Assembly: GCA_963575745.1 (NCBI GenBank)
Contig: CAUYUJ010016144.1
Location: 72,240 to 136,239 of the forward strand
DNA length: 64,000 nucleotides
Origin: Prorocentrum cordatum
Lineage: Eukaryota > Sar > Dinophyceae > Prorocentrales > Prorocentraceae
Direction: 5' to 3'
Shown here in pieces: positions 21,398-31,513 of this stretch; within the stretch, counting starts at the first letter, position 1; each line of letters opens with the position of its first letter. Below the pieces are notes generated by a model. The model was not told the origin of the DNA. It ran no database searches and saw only the letters and a list, made by a program, of their open reading frames with translations. A program made the position numbers and the translations under genes.

Positions 21398-21672
21398 TCA
21401 GGCCTCGCGGATAAACTCAGTGAAGCCGAGGTCCTTGGCGAGGGCCGTGGCCTCCCTCCTGCACCGCTTCGTGCGCGCCGCAAACTGCTCCAGCTGCTTC
21501 CGCAAGCCCGCCGGCGGCCCGGCCAGGAAGAACTCGATGCGCGGCGCCCGCATGAGCAGGAGGTCCTCGTGTCGCGTGGCGCGCGAGAGCAGCACGTAGA
21601 GCTCCAGCCACCAGTCGTCGTCCTCCTTCTTGCCGTTCCCGACCTCGTGGCGGCCGCAGTCCAGGATCACGC
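21398..21672 (-). CDS. Helitron helicase, last exon (PIF1 motif VI)
   Basis: Encodes the end of the PIF1-type superfamily 1 helicase. It begins after an AG acceptor (CGCCCAG|GCGTGATC) with VILDCGRHEVGNGKK, then WWLELYVLLSRATRHEDLLL, which contains the motif VI arginine that contacts ATP, and ends FTEFIREA with a TGA stop at 21398. Without this exon the helicase would lack motif VI. The preceding intron is about 150 bp (about 21673-21823); its donor appears to be GA rather than GT, as is common in dinoflagellates, but the exact donor cannot be fixed from genomic sequence. Confidence 0.8.
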
Positions 21673-21823
21673 CTGGGCGACGTCGGCCGAGGGAGCGGTG
21701 CGCCCGGCAGCCGACGGCCCAGGGCGGCGAGAGTCCACAGGACCGAGGTCTGGCTGCGGACTGCTCGCGCCCCGGAGGTCTCGCTGTCCCCGGAGCGCCG
21801 TTCCCCCGCCCCGTCGCCTTCTC

Positions 21824-22811
21824 GCATGGTGCGCCCCTGGCACGCCACCGTGGTGATGACCCTGCCGTGCGAGAACGGGAAGCCCGTCCGGGTGACCTTG
21901 GAGGTGCGGAAGGTGAACGCCTCCGACGTGCGGGGCTCGATGAACACCAGCGGGCCCGCGAGGTCCCTCGCGAGGCTGTCGTCGTGGCGCTTCAGGTCGT
22001 CCACGAAGGGCGCGCTCGCGTACTTCTCCATGCGCACCCAGAACCCCAGCGGCAAGCGCTTCAGGTAGATTCTCTTCTCCCCGTCTCTCTCTGCTCTCTC
22101 GACGTCGCCCCGATCCCGAGGGTCCACGACGATGTGCACGATCTGCCCCTCGGCGTCCTTGACGAGGCCGTTCTTGAGGTCGAGCGCCTCCAGGAGCCGG
22201 ATCCGCATGCCCACGTGCGCCGGGAGCAGTCCGTGCATGCCACCGGTATTCTTCGGGTTGGCACAGTTCATCATCTTGGCGGCGTCCTTGACGCTCATCG
22301 TCGGTGCAGACCTGTCGGCGGCCTGCACGAGGAACAGGGGCTTCTTCAGGACGTCCGCGTCCCGCTGAGCACGCATGTTCATCCAGCGCGCCACGGTGTC
22401 CCAGTAGGACCCGATCATGTGGCCGTTCTGGAACCTCTCCTCCCGGAGCCGGCGATCATCGGGTTTCAGCTGCATGGCGTTCCACGTGGCCCGGATGGCC
22501 GGAGGGACCTGCTTCCCCGGCTTGCGCAGGAACGCCATGAGGTCCCTGAGTTTCGGGTCCTTGAAGCGGTTGGACGCCTGGAGCTCGAAGCACAGCGGCG
22601 TGTTGCAGAAGAGCTTCATCACTGCCTGGTACTCTGGAGCGAGGTTGATGCCCGCCGCCGCCAGCTCCTCGAAGCTGGAGATGAGCGACACCTTGCCTCC
22701 CGTCGGCTTCAGCTGCAGGAAGTCCCCCAGGTGGATCACGATGGGCATCCGTCCGAAGGCGCCGCCGACCTGGTCGTACTCCCGCTCCTCCGCGCCCCAC
22801 TCGGCCTTGCG
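21824..22811 (-). CDS. Helitron helicase, motifs III-V
   Basis: Continuous frame with the upstream segment apart from a TGA at 22812-22814. It opens RKAEWGAEEREYDQVGG, then MPIVIHLGDFLQLKP (motif III, compare GDFxQLPP in PIF1), a region with ELQASNRFKDPKLRDLMAFL, and ends near 21830 with ITTVACQGRTM, equivalent to the PIF1 motif preceding the VI arginine. The gap between motifs III and V is about 275 residues, long for PIF1 but usual in Helitron helicases. Upstream it needs read-through or correction of the TGA. Confidence 0.8.
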
Positions 22812-22814
22812 TCA
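22812..22814 (-). other. In-frame TGA within the helicase
   Basis: On the - strand TACCTG TGA CGCAAG joins RSYL to RKAEWG with no frame change, between helicase motifs II and III. A CGA-to-TGA transition at a CpG is the simplest explanation. Confidence 0.8.
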
Positions 22815-25800
22815 CAGGTAGGACCGGAACGCCAGCATGTTGTACAGGTTGGGCGAGATCATGCTCACCTCCTCCAGGATCAAGCACCTGACCGCCTCCC
22901 ACGTGTCCTGTAGCGCTTTCAGCCTGCCCCCCGCGGGTATGTCCTTGTTCCTGAAGGACTGCACTCCGATGACTCCCGCCCGGTGGCAACTGACGGCCTT
23001 GTGAGCGTCCGTGGAGATGTTCGCGGCCTGGGACCACTTCGCGCAGACTATCAGCGTGGACTTCGCCTTGCCCGTTTCCACAGGGAACAGCGCGTCCATG
23101 GCCGGCAGCACGATCTCCTGCACCATGGCCGTCTTCCCGCTGCCGCCCTGGCCGAGGAGCAGGAACTGGAACGTCTTCCGCTTCGCGTGCTTGGCCATGC
23201 TGCCGTCCTCGATCTTCTGCTCCTCGTCCCACGCCACGTTGCAGGCGTTCGCGAACGCCGTGACGAACAGGGCCTGGTCGGGCTTCAGAGGGCGGCGCTC
23301 CTGCTTCCCCGTGCTCGGGTTGACCACGCCGTCCTCGAACTTTTTGACGAGGCGCTTGACGAGGTCGCTGGGCCGCTGCAACTCCTCCGACGGCCCCCAC
23401 CGCGCCTGCGCCGCCTCGGCCGGCATCGCGCCAGCACCCGCTGCCCCGACGTCGTCCGGCTCGGGGGCGTCGTCCGCGGGCACGTCCGCGTCCTTCGCGC
23501 CCCCCTTGGCGAACCTCTTTCGCTGGGTCTCCACCAGGTCCTTCAGCTCTTCTGCGTCGAGGTCGCGCAAAGCCCTGAACGGAGCGAGGACGTCTTCCTT
23601 CAGGGCGCGGGCAGCACGCCGCGGCGCGTCGGCGTCAGTCGGCCCGGGTAGCGCGCCGTTCTCCATCATCGTGGCGGCCTTCTTGAGCTCCTTCACGAAT
23701 GCCTGCGTGCGCTCGGCGGTGTCGAAGCGCAAGATCTGCCCGAGCGTCTCGGGGTCGAAGTGGTGCTCCAGGACAACGTTGGCGCCCAGCTTCGCGAAGC
23801 CGTCCTGAGCGCGGATGCCCTGGGCCTCCACCTGCGCGGCGCCCGCCCCCGAATCCTCGGCGCCCTCCCGGAACACGGGGGCCTCCGCGACCTGCACGTC
23901 GTCCTTCTGCGGCCTCTTCGGCTTCGAAGCCTTCGCCTTGGAGATGCCGTCGAAGTTGGCCGCGGTCTTCGTGGTCTCCAGGGCCAGGTACTCCTGCACC
24001 GTCAGCATGCTGCCCAGCCAGTTGCCCAGCTCCGCGCACTGGGCGCACTGGCACGGAGGCTGCACGTCCTCGCGGCGGTCGCTGCGCTTCTCGCGCAGCG
24101 CGGACTCGACTTCCTCCGTGTTCCAGATGCTGGGCGTCGCCCACGACCCGACGTCATTCCTGAGGCACTTCGCCCGGGCCGTCTTCGCCAGTTGCTCCTG
24201 GGCGGTGGCGAACGACTCCCAGCCGCGCTGGAACGGGCCCGCCACGCCCTCCCCCGCCGGCTGCGCCGGCCACTCCGGCTCGCCCTCCGGCGCCGCGCAC
24301 AGGTGCTCGTACGCGCGGAGGTAGCGCAGCTCCTTCGTGTCGTTGGGGCCGTCGGCGTCCGGCAGGCGCACTGGCCGGAGCAGCACCGACTTCATGAGGT
24401 AGTGCGTCTCCACGTTCGACTCCGCGCTCACGAACTGGAAGCCTTCGGCCTTCGGGATGCGCGGCTCGACGGCCAGCCTCTGCGTCCAGTTCCGCGCCGC
24501 CGAGTAGGAGGAGTCGAAGGCGATGTCGACGTGCAGGGTGCGACCCCCGCTGCCCTCGGGATCCAGCTCCCCGGCCGGAAGGGCATGCAGCGGCAGTTCC
24601 ACGCGGTACACCCAGATGCTGTAGACGTACAAGCTCATGTCTCGGACAATAGGGTGGTCTCCGCGGTGCATCCAGTCGTCGTGCTGGCTCAGCACTGCGC
24701 CCCTGAACTTGCCCTGCGCGAGGCCCTCGACAGTCGGCCCCGGTGCCTCGGGCACCTCTTCGGCCTCGCCTTCCCGCAACTTGTTCAGCGCCTTCGTCAC
24801 GTCGCGCAGCGAGCTGCCGCTGGCGTTCGCGATCTGGAACGCCTGGTGCGCGTACTCGATCGTGTCGAACTCCTCGCCGTCGGGGCTGACGTACACCGTC
24901 TCGCCCTCGCGCTGCACCTCGCGCCACCCTGGCATCGCGACCTGCTGTCCAGTGCCGGGGACCGCGTACGTGATCGAGGCGGCGGGTGCGCTTTCCGCGG
25001 CGTCGGCCTGGCCGTGCCGCCTGCGCCAGGACTCCGCGGCGAGGTAGATGGATTTCCGCATGAACACCTTCCAGCAACGGTGCGTCATGAAGGAGAGGTG
25101 CCCGAAGAGCATGGGGAAGACCATCTCGCTGCCGCTCTTCCAGGAGGCCCTGCGGAAGCAGGTCTCGAAGCGGGCCAGCACCTGCAGCGTGCGCTTGAAA
25201 TCCTCCTTGCGCTTTCCTGCGGCTGTCGACTGGGCCTCGTCGCCGGCGTCGCCCGCGGCCTGCGCCCCCTTGTCGTCCCACTGGCTCTTCAGGCGGCGCA
25301 CGCCGTCAAGGAGCTTGCAAAGCACGTCGTCCATGCTGGGGTTCACCTTCGTGGTGTACGAGTTGACGTAGTAGCTCGCGTTGTGGGCGCCCACGAAGGT
25401 GGCCAGCGCGTGCCGCTCCAGGTCGCGCTGGAGATCGGCGCGCGCAGCGTCGCCACTGTCCACGGCGGGGCTGTCGCGGTTCGCGAGTGTCCTGTAGATC
25501 CCGTGCCAGTCGGTGACTACGACGAGGTCCCACTTCTCCGCGGGCGTGGTGTTCAGATGCTGGAACCATCCCCAGTCCTCCCGGGCGCCCACCGAGAAGT
25601 CGGCGTAGCGCTGAGGGTAGAGGCCATGGTTGTAGCTCTTGCGGTCCTCCTCGTTCGCCGGCGGTTCCAGCTCCGACGCATCCATCCACAGGCGCGGGGG
25701 CAGCACCCGTCTCATGTCCTGCACGTCCACGTTGCACCGCGCCGCGACGAGTGCCGCGTACTTCGTGGAGGTCTCCCCGGGGTGGAGCTGGAAGGTGACG

Positions 25801-26192
25801 ATGCGTCCGGCCATGCCGTAGTCCGTCTCCCGGAATATGCCGATGCAGCCGCGCAGCGCCTTCCCGCGCGTGCGGAGTCGGCACTCTCGGGAGTCCTCAC
25901 CCTCGGTCCACGTGCACAATGTCACCAGGTTGTAGAAGTTGTGGCGGCAGATCTGCGAGCCGCGCGTCCTGTCGGAATGGTACTTGTACTTGTAGCAAGA
26001 GGGGCTGCAGACGTGGATGCCGCAGCCGATGACGAGCTCGCGCACGTCGCGGCACATCTCGCGAATCCACTCCTCGCTCGGGAGAGACTTCGCCAGGGTG
26101 CCCCCGCCGCGGTACCTCGGGAAGATGCCGGAGGCGCTGCTGGAGAGCGGCCGCCGCCAGTACCCCTTGTTCTCCGCGGCCCTCTGCTCTGT
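22812..26192 (-). CDS. Helitron Rep C-terminal half (two-tyrosine motif) and helicase motifs I-II
   Basis: About 1,125 codons open in one frame. The N-terminal part (ENKGYWRRPL...; SYYVNSYTTKVNPSM at about 25335-25380) holds the paired tyrosines and lysine that make the covalent DNA intermediate in Helitron Rep proteins. A long linker includes CxxCxxC-like PPCQCAQCAELG. The C-terminal part has Walker A LLLGQGGSGKTAMV (23121-23163), STDAHKAVSCHRAGV and the motif II-like LILEEVSMIS, where PIF1 usually has DE. The segment ends at TGA 22812-22814. The frame is continuous upstream through the TGA at 26193-26195 into the HUH segment, so these are pieces of one protein. Confidence 0.85.
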   Translation of the reverse strand, partial: TEQRAAENKGYWRRPLSSSASGIFPRYRGGGTLAKSLPSEEWIREMCRDVRELVIGCGIHVCSPSCYKYKYHSDRTRGSQICRHNFYNLVTLCTWTEGEDSRECRLRTRGKALRGCIGIFRETDYGMAGRIVTFQLHPGETSTKYAALVAARCNVDVQDMRRVLPPRLWMDASELEPPANEEDRKSYNHGLYPQRYADFSVGAREDWGWFQHLNTTPAEKWDLVVVTDWHGIYRTLANRDSPAVDSGDAARADLQRDLERHALATFVGAHNASYYVNSYTTKVNPSMDDVLCKLLDGVRRLKSQWDDKGAQAAGDAGDEAQSTAAGKRKEDFKRTLQVLARFETCFRRASWKSGSEMVFPMLFGHLSFMTHRCWKVFMRKSIYLAAESWRRRHGQADAAESAPAASITYAVPGTGQQVAMPGWREVQREGETVYVSPDGEEFDTIEYAHQAFQIANASGSSLRDVTKALNKLREGEAEEVPEAPGPTVEGLAQGKFRGAVLSQHDDWMHRGDHPIVRDMSLYVYSIWVYRVELPLHALPAGELDPEGSGGRTLHVDIAFDSSYSAARNWTQRLAVEPRIPKAEGFQFVSAESNVETHYLMKSVLLRPVRLPDADGPNDTKELRYLRAYEHLCAAPEGEPEWPAQPAGEGVAGPFQRGWESFATAQEQLAKTARAKCLRNDVGSWATPSIWNTEEVESALREKRSDRREDVQPPCQCAQCAELGNWLGSMLTVQEYLALETTKTAANFDGISKAKASKPKRPQKDDVQVAEAPVFREGAEDSGAGAAQVEAQGIRAQDGFAKLGANVVLEHHFDPETLGQILRFDTAERTQAFVKELKKAATMMENGALPGPTDADAPRRAARALKEDVLAPFRALRDLDAEELKDLVETQRKRFAKGGAKDADVPADDAPEPDDVGAAGAGAMPAEAAQARWGPSEELQRPSDLVKRLVKKFEDGVVNPSTGKQERRPLKPDQALFVTAFANACNVAWDEEQKIEDGSMAKHAKRKTFQFLLLGQGGSGKTAMVQEIVLPAMDALFPVETGKAKSTLIVCAKWSQAANISTDAHKAVSCHRAGVIGVQSFRNKDIPAGGRLKALQDTWEAVRCLILEEVSMISPNLYNMLAFRSYL

Positions 26193-26195
26193 TCA
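26193..26195 (-). other. In-frame TGA between the HUH and tyrosine motifs of Rep
   Basis: On the - strand GCGGCG TGA ACAGAG joins DDVAA to TEQRAAENKG with no frame change. No plausible intron surrounds it: the nearest GT...AG pair is only about a dozen bases. Confidence 0.8.
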
Positions 26196-27475
26196 CGCCG
26201 CAACGTCGTCCACGATCTCGCCGCCGTTGTTGCGCAGCGGCAGATCGGGGCGAATCGCCCTGTGGTAGTCGTCTACCTTGGGCTCGTAGAACCACAGCTC
26301 CTGCGGCTCCGTCTCGCCTCCGTCCCCGAGCTGCTCTGCAGTCGCCATCTCCGCGCCCCCGTCGGCCCGGAAGTACTGCTTCTCGTTGGGCCCGAACGGC
26401 AGCGGCGGCACCGTGACCCCGCACTTGTTCTCGCCCCCCTGCAGCTGCAGGGGCAGCAGCTCCACGGCGCTCTGCTGAGTGGCGACCACGGCCTGCACCA
26501 CCTGCCGCATCCACAGGTTCAAGCGCTCCTGGAAGCGCGCCTCGTCGCGCTGCAGCATGTCCAAGAGCACGCGCAGCTGACCCTGCAGCAGCCAGATGAG
26601 GATGTGAGGGTGCAGCGAGCCGCGGCCCTGAGCCTCGACCGGGCCGAAGGCCGCCGCGAGGGGGCCGAACACCGTGGGCACGCCCATGAGGTCGGCCGCC
26701 ACGCCGTCGGATATCCAGTGCCCCGAAGCCTTTCGGACTTCTCCTCGCCGCCACCCGACGGTCTCCGGGCGCAGGCCGAGGACGTGGACGAAGAACAGCC
26801 TCATCATCAGCTCGAACACCACGGCCTGGCCCACGGGGTCCGCGGTGATGCGCTGCGACATCTCGCTGAACGTGACTTGCTCCGCCTCGGTCAGGTCGTT
26901 GTCGAAGGTGTACTCCTCCCCCTGCACGATCAGGATCAGGGGCTGCTTGGTGTCTGCCAGATTCGGGGTGACGAACTGGACGGGCGGGCCGAAGCGCAGG
27001 GTATACGCCTCGCCCTCTCCGCGCAGCTCCCGCCTGTGTCCGTCGGACCCGACTTGGCCGGCAGTGGCCTGGCCCAGGGTGGCGAAGGCCTTGCGCACCT
27101 CGTTCGGGGTGTCCTTGTCCTTGAGGATGCCGTGCAGCGTGGCCTTCCCGCCCGCCTGCTGCGCCCTGAGCTGCACCTCCTCGATCATCTCCGGCGTGAT
27201 GTCCGCGCAGGCGCGAGCGGCCCCGAACGCCCCGGGCGTCTTCATCAAGGTGTAGGTGCTGTTGGTCGTCTCCGTGACTCTCCAGAAGGAGCACAGCAGG
27301 TGCACGTCGTACCAGCAGCTCCGGAAACGACTGATGGGCCTGGCCACGTACTTCTCCTCGTCCGAAGGCACATCGTACTCCATCTCCTCCCGCGTGAGAA
27401 GATTCTTGATGAAGTGCGCCACGCTGAAGCAGAGCCGAGCCTCCTTCTGCCTCTGCGGGTCCTCATCTCCGTCCG
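26193..27475 (-). CDS. Helitron Rep N-terminal half (Helitron_like_N, HUH motif)
   Basis: From the frameshift at 27475-27481 the frame reads GDEDPQRQKEARLCFS, then VAHFIKNLLTREEMEYDVPS and a Helitron_like_N domain. Landmarks are SFWRVTETTNSTYTLMKTPG, TFSEMSQRITADPVGQAVVF, FVHVLGLRPETVGW, and the metal-binding HUH core GRGSLHPHILIWLL (about 26585-26625), in which the two histidines bracket a proline. It cuts single-stranded DNA together with the tyrosines downstream. The segment ends at the TGA 26193-26195. Confidence 0.85.
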
Positions 27476-27481
27476 GGGGGG
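27475..27481 (-). other. Frameshift at a C7 (G7 on +) run between DUF6570 and Rep segments
   Basis: The DUF6570 frame reads CAG CTC CCC CCC GGA and ends at a TGA a few codons on (LGQLPPGRR stop). One C fewer restores QLPPDGDEDPQRQK into the Rep frame. It may be a true mutation or a base-calling error in the homopolymer. Confidence 0.75.
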
Positions 27482-29250
27482 AGCTGGCCGAGGCCCCAGG
27501 CGCAGTCCCCGTAGCAGAAGTCCGTGGGCCTGGCAATCGACCAGTACTTCGGATTCCACCAGCTCTCCGCCTTCCTCGAAGTGGGCACCCGAAGCCTCGC
27601 CTTCCGCTGGCCGTCTGGGCCGGGCGGTCCCTGCAAGGAGCGCGGATCGTCCTCGGCGGGAGTCCCCGCGACTCCTGCAGATCGCGCCAAGTCGCCCGCG
27701 CCCTCCTCCGCCTGACAGTTGTTGGTCTCCAGCGCCTGGACGCGCCAGTGCAGCTTCGCCATGTCCTCCCCCGGGGAGATCTTCCGACAGCGCGCGTGGA
27801 ACTCCTGGCAGAGGTCCCGCAGGCGGCCACGCCCGATCTCGTCCAGCTGCAGCGCCCTATCATCGCCTCCCTGGTCCTCGAGTCTGGACATCAGCTCGTT
27901 GGCCACCACGCGACCCGCCTGACTCTCCATCCTCTCGAGCATGCCCTGGAGCGCCGGCAGGGACGTGAGCTCGCTGACGTCGTCCATGTGGTCCTCGAGG
28001 ACGGACAGCCACTTGGTCAGCTCCTGCGCGTCCTCGGCGGCCGCGCTCATCTCTGCCTGCGCACCGGTGGTGGCCGACGCGGGACCCTGCGACTGCGCGA
28101 CGTCGTCCAGCGCCGCGTCCGTGGGGACATACTTCGCGCAGGCCAGCATGAAGTCGGGCACGCCCGGCTGCGGGGGGAACCGGTCCACGAGGTCCGATCG
28201 GCACTGCACGCCCGGGTCATTGCACACGTAGTTGTGCTGCTTCAACAACCGCGCCTGGGCGTCGCACTCCGCCTTGTCGACGCGCAACGCCACCTCCTCC
28301 CTCATGGCTCTCAAGGCCCTCTCCTGCTTCTGCTCCTCGGTCAGGGGGGCGCCCTCCTCGTCGTCGTCGGCGCCCGCGAAGACGGCCACGAACGTGTCCC
28401 TGAGCATGTCGGGCTCCGGCGGGAAGCTCCGCATCGCGTGGTCCACGTTCCCGTTCCCGAACACGATGGCGGTGCCCTGCATGGCGTACTGCAAGAACTT
28501 CTGCCTCCACGACTGCTGCTCCTGCCGGACGGCCTTGTCGGCGCCCTTGCTGGACAGGTAGATCTTCGTGGACACGACGCGGCCGAGCGCGAGCAGCAAC
28601 TGGTGCGCGAGAGCGGCCTTCCTGAGCAGCGGGCGGTGGCGGCCCAGCCAGAGGTCGTTCACCAGCGCCATGAGCGGCACCTTGGGGTGATCAGACCACG
28701 GGACTTTCCGGCAATCGTCGCAGACTTTCACCGGCACCTTCCCTTCGAGCGCCTCGGGCGGCACGCGCCTCTTGTGCAAGAGTATCTTCGTGGACGTCGG
28801 CGAGCCCTCGCAGTCGTCGTGGGGAAAGTTCACGGCCGACGACATCAGCTCGTCGCGCGGTATGAGGGGCCATCGTTGGTGATACCACTCGGCCGACAGG
28901 CAGTCCGCGAACTGGGCCCGGTCCTTTACGGTGCACTTGTCGCCGACCAGGTACTCCGAGTGGAGGTTCTCGGACCACTGCTGCATGGCGCAGCAGACGC
29001 AGGCCTGGAAAGCGCGGGGCTCCCTCGCCCGGCACGCCGCCTGAGCGCGGGCTGCCGACTCCGCCGCGCCGGCCGCCTGCAGGGGGATCTCCTCCGCGGG
29101 CCCCCCCTGCCCGATCTTGCCGGCGATCCTGCCGATGATCTCCGCGTGGAGCAGCTGCTTCTGCACCTCCGGTTCAGGCTTCGGGACGAACGGCTCGTCC
29201 ACGGGGTCGACGGTGGCGCAGCACTGGGAAATGTGGAACCTGGCAACCAC
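27482..29250 (-). CDS. Helitron DUF6570-like exon
   Basis: Begins after an AG acceptor at 29251 with VVARFHISQCCATVDPVDEP and reads about 590 codons to the C7 frameshift. VPVKVCDDCRKVPW is a CxxC segment; VPLMALVNDLWLGRHRPLL (about 28625-28680) with LAHQLLLALGRVVSTKIYL is characteristic of DUF6570, the domain that precedes Helitron_like_N in many eukaryotic Helitron polyproteins. HNYVCNDPGVQCRSDLVDRF and the acidic, coiled-coil-prone AEDAQELTKWLSVLEDHMDD follow. The biochemical role of DUF6570 is unknown. The frame upstream of 29250 is intron, not protein. Confidence 0.8.
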
Positions 29251-29382
29251 CTGCAGCGATGGCGGGGAGCACCGCCCGACCCCCAGCGCTCTCGATGCCC
29301 TTAGCGCTGGCGCCGGGAGCGCCAGCGCTAAGGGCACGTCTCCGAGGGCTGGGCGCAGTTCCCCGCCGCCCGCTCGCCTGAC
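29251..29382 (-). other. Predicted 132-bp intron containing a perfect hairpin
   Basis: Donor region GAGGAGG|GTCAGGCG at 29382 and acceptor GCTGCAG|GTGG at 29251, with an extra G either side, so the splice point is ambiguous by a base or so. Joining gives PSPTEE then VVARFHIS. Inside lies an 18-bp perfect inverted repeat (29296-29336). Confidence 0.65.
29296..29336. repeat. Perfect 18-bp inverted repeat in the Helitron intron, 5-nt loop
   Basis: TGCCCTTAGCGCTGGCGC at 29296-29313 and GCGCCAGCGCTAAGGGCA at 29319-29336 are exact reverse complements. Confidence 0.95.
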
Positions 29383-31363
29383 CCTCCTCGGTCGGCGACG
29401 GCTGGTAGGGCTCCAGCTCGCACCGCGCCACATACTGCGACTGGTACCACCGCTGCCCCCCGTGGACTCTGCCCTGGTGCGCCTTGAACGCCTCCCTGTT
29501 GGGGAACTCGGCCTCGCACATGCGGCAGGCATAATGCAGCGCAGGCGCGGGGCACTGGAACCAGTCAGAGCGATCCCGAAGGCGCGCAGGCATGGCGGCG
29601 CGCCGGGGAGGGCCGCGGTTGCAGGGTCTGCGCTGCCACGCCTCCGCGAGGTGCGCCCTCAGCGGGTTGCCGTCGCCCAGCGCGGCCGACGCGTCGCTCG
29701 CCGCCAGGCGGGCCGCGGCCGCCACGGAGGGGGCGCCGTGGGCGGAGCCCAGGCGCTCGTCCAGGAGCTCCGCGACGTGGTGCACGTGCCATTCCCCGCT
29801 CTCCAGTCGACGCTTGGCGTCGGAAATCTCGTTCTCCGTGACCCCGAGCGCTTCCCGCAGTCTCCCGGCCAACTTGTCGGGTCGATCGGGTGCCTGCAGG
29901 AACGTCGCCCATCGGCGGGTGCAGTCGTCGCCCGCGTAGACGAAGAAGTCAGGGTAATGCTTCAGCAGGTCATCGGCAGCGACCAGCGGCTCCAGCAAGT
30001 GCAGGAGCAGGAAGAGATCCCCACACAACCGGCGCTCCTCGCTGGCGGTCTGCAAGCTCTTCGCCTCCCTGCTGCTGCGGAGGACAGGGGCGGCGGCGTT
30101 GTTCTGGGCGTCCTGTCTGGATCCGTCGGCGTTGTCGCCCTTGCTCTTCGGCTTCCGCCCCTGTCGCAGTACCTCCTCCGGCTTGCAACCGCGCTTCTGA
30201 TCCTCCCTGGCCTGCTGCCTCCCAGCGCGGCTCTGCTGCTGCTGCCTCCCAGCGCGGCTCTGCTGCCTCCCGGCGCGGCTCTGCTGCTGCTGCCTCCCAG
30301 CGCGGCTCTGCTGCCTCCCAGCGCGGCTCTGCTGCCGTCCAGCAGCGCTCTGTTTCCCTCGGAGGCGGAGCCGCTTCTTGGCAGGGGCGCCGCTCCTCGT
30401 GGACGCCGCGGGCCGCTTCCGCGCGCCCGGCACGCCAGCGTCGCCGGCCCCGTCCTCCTCCTCGTCGCACTCCCCGTCGAGGCCGGGGCTGTCCTCGCCG
30501 TCCGCGTCGCCGTCGCCGTCGCCGCCCGCGCCCTCCGCGCCGTCGACGACCGGCCCGGGCGGCCACGGGCACGCCTCGGCGCGGGCCGCCCTGGAGTCCA
30601 CCTTCTCAAGGAAGATCATGCAAGGTATCTTGTGCTCGGTGCCAGGCGCCCACTGGACCACGTGCGGCCGATCGCCCAGGTCGTCTGCAGTGTACCAGCT
30701 CCCGTCCTCCTCGAAGTGAGCCACGAAGTGGCCCTGGGGGTCATTCAGGAAGTGGGATGGGACGGCTTCCGATCCCTCGGGCAGGATGTACTGCACGTAG
30801 GCGCGCAGGCGGTACGCGACGTCTTCCTCCCCCGCCCTCAGAGCCACCTCCGGGAGGTCACCCCAGTAGGGCGCGATGTCGCAGCCGCCGAGGAAGAGCG
30901 CCGCGCCGTCGCCCCGCTCCCACCTCTGGGGCACGTGGACCGCCAGCAACTCGGGCTTCGATCGCAGTCGCCCGCCCATGGAGGCGCCGCGGCGGAGCAG
31001 CTCTCGCACGTCCAGTCGCTGCGCGCCCCCGTCGAGGAAGAAGTCCTGCGGCGACAGGGCGTCGTCGCCGTCGTCTGCCCCGTCCACGAATGCCGGGAGC
31101 CTCATCATGGCCTCCTCGTCGCATCCCGTCTGGAAGAGGCTGGCGAGACCAGGCGCGTCTTCCAGGATGAACGACAGCGCCTCACTCGCGTCCGCGTACC
31201 TCCCCAGCTTGAAGTCCACCCAGTGCTTCGCGAGGAACGCGTCCACGAAGGCGTGCGGGGACCAGCGGTCCACGCGGGCCGGCGCCGGCGCGGCGCCGCC
31301 GTCGCCCTCCGCCAGGCTCGGCGGCGCCCCGCGCACGCAGGCGGTCGCCAGGGCGCGCAGCTC
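29383..31363 (-). CDS. Helitron USP-like protease C-terminal part and C2H2 finger
   Basis: Frame of the 1,097-codon ORF that ends at 29174. From about 31363 it reads ELRALATACVRGAPPSLAEG, then DRWSPHAFVDAFLAKHWVDF. YILPEGSEAVPSHFLNDPQG with HFVAHFEEDGSWYTADD (about 30700-30740) and CMIFLEK match the His box and C-terminal strand of ubiquitin-specific proteases (peptidase C19), where this His pairs with the Cys at 31618. A Lys/Arg-rich stretch (KKRLRLRGK) and four or more SRAGRQQ repeats follow (about 30235-30350), probably nuclear-targeting and linker sequence. CRMCEAEFPNREAFKAHQGR ending VH (about 29480-29530) is a good C2H2 finger, a likely DNA-binding module. The exon ends at the 29382 intron. 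Confidence 0.75.
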
Positions 31364-31513
31364 CTCGAGAGAGGGTGAGAAACCCAGGCCGACTGCCTCC
31401 CATACCCCGCCCTGTCCACGCGCCAATCGTCTCCCCTCCCCTGCGGAGGGAGGAACCCCAAAAATCAACCGGGGGCTGTGCCGGAGTGAAGACATCGACG
31501 AGATTTCCCCCAC
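31364..31513 (-). other. Probable intron inside the USP-like domain (approximate limits)
   Basis: Between LILQDAG in one frame and ELRALATAC in another. A GT-like donor (GCGGG|GTGGGGG) and a CTCGAG|GAGC acceptor are the closest candidates, but the codon phase does not fit perfectly, so the limits are uncertain or a further indel is present. Confidence 0.4.

Noticed and set aside
23760-27968. A 1,402-codon + strand ORF opposite the Helitron
   Set aside because: It is antisense to a frame containing recognisable Rep and PIF1 motifs; its composition (Arg, Leu, His, Val-rich without motifs) is a GC-rich shadow.
27256-31378. 682- and 753-codon + strand ORFs
   Set aside because: Antisense shadows of the DUF6570 and USP segments in high-GC DNA.
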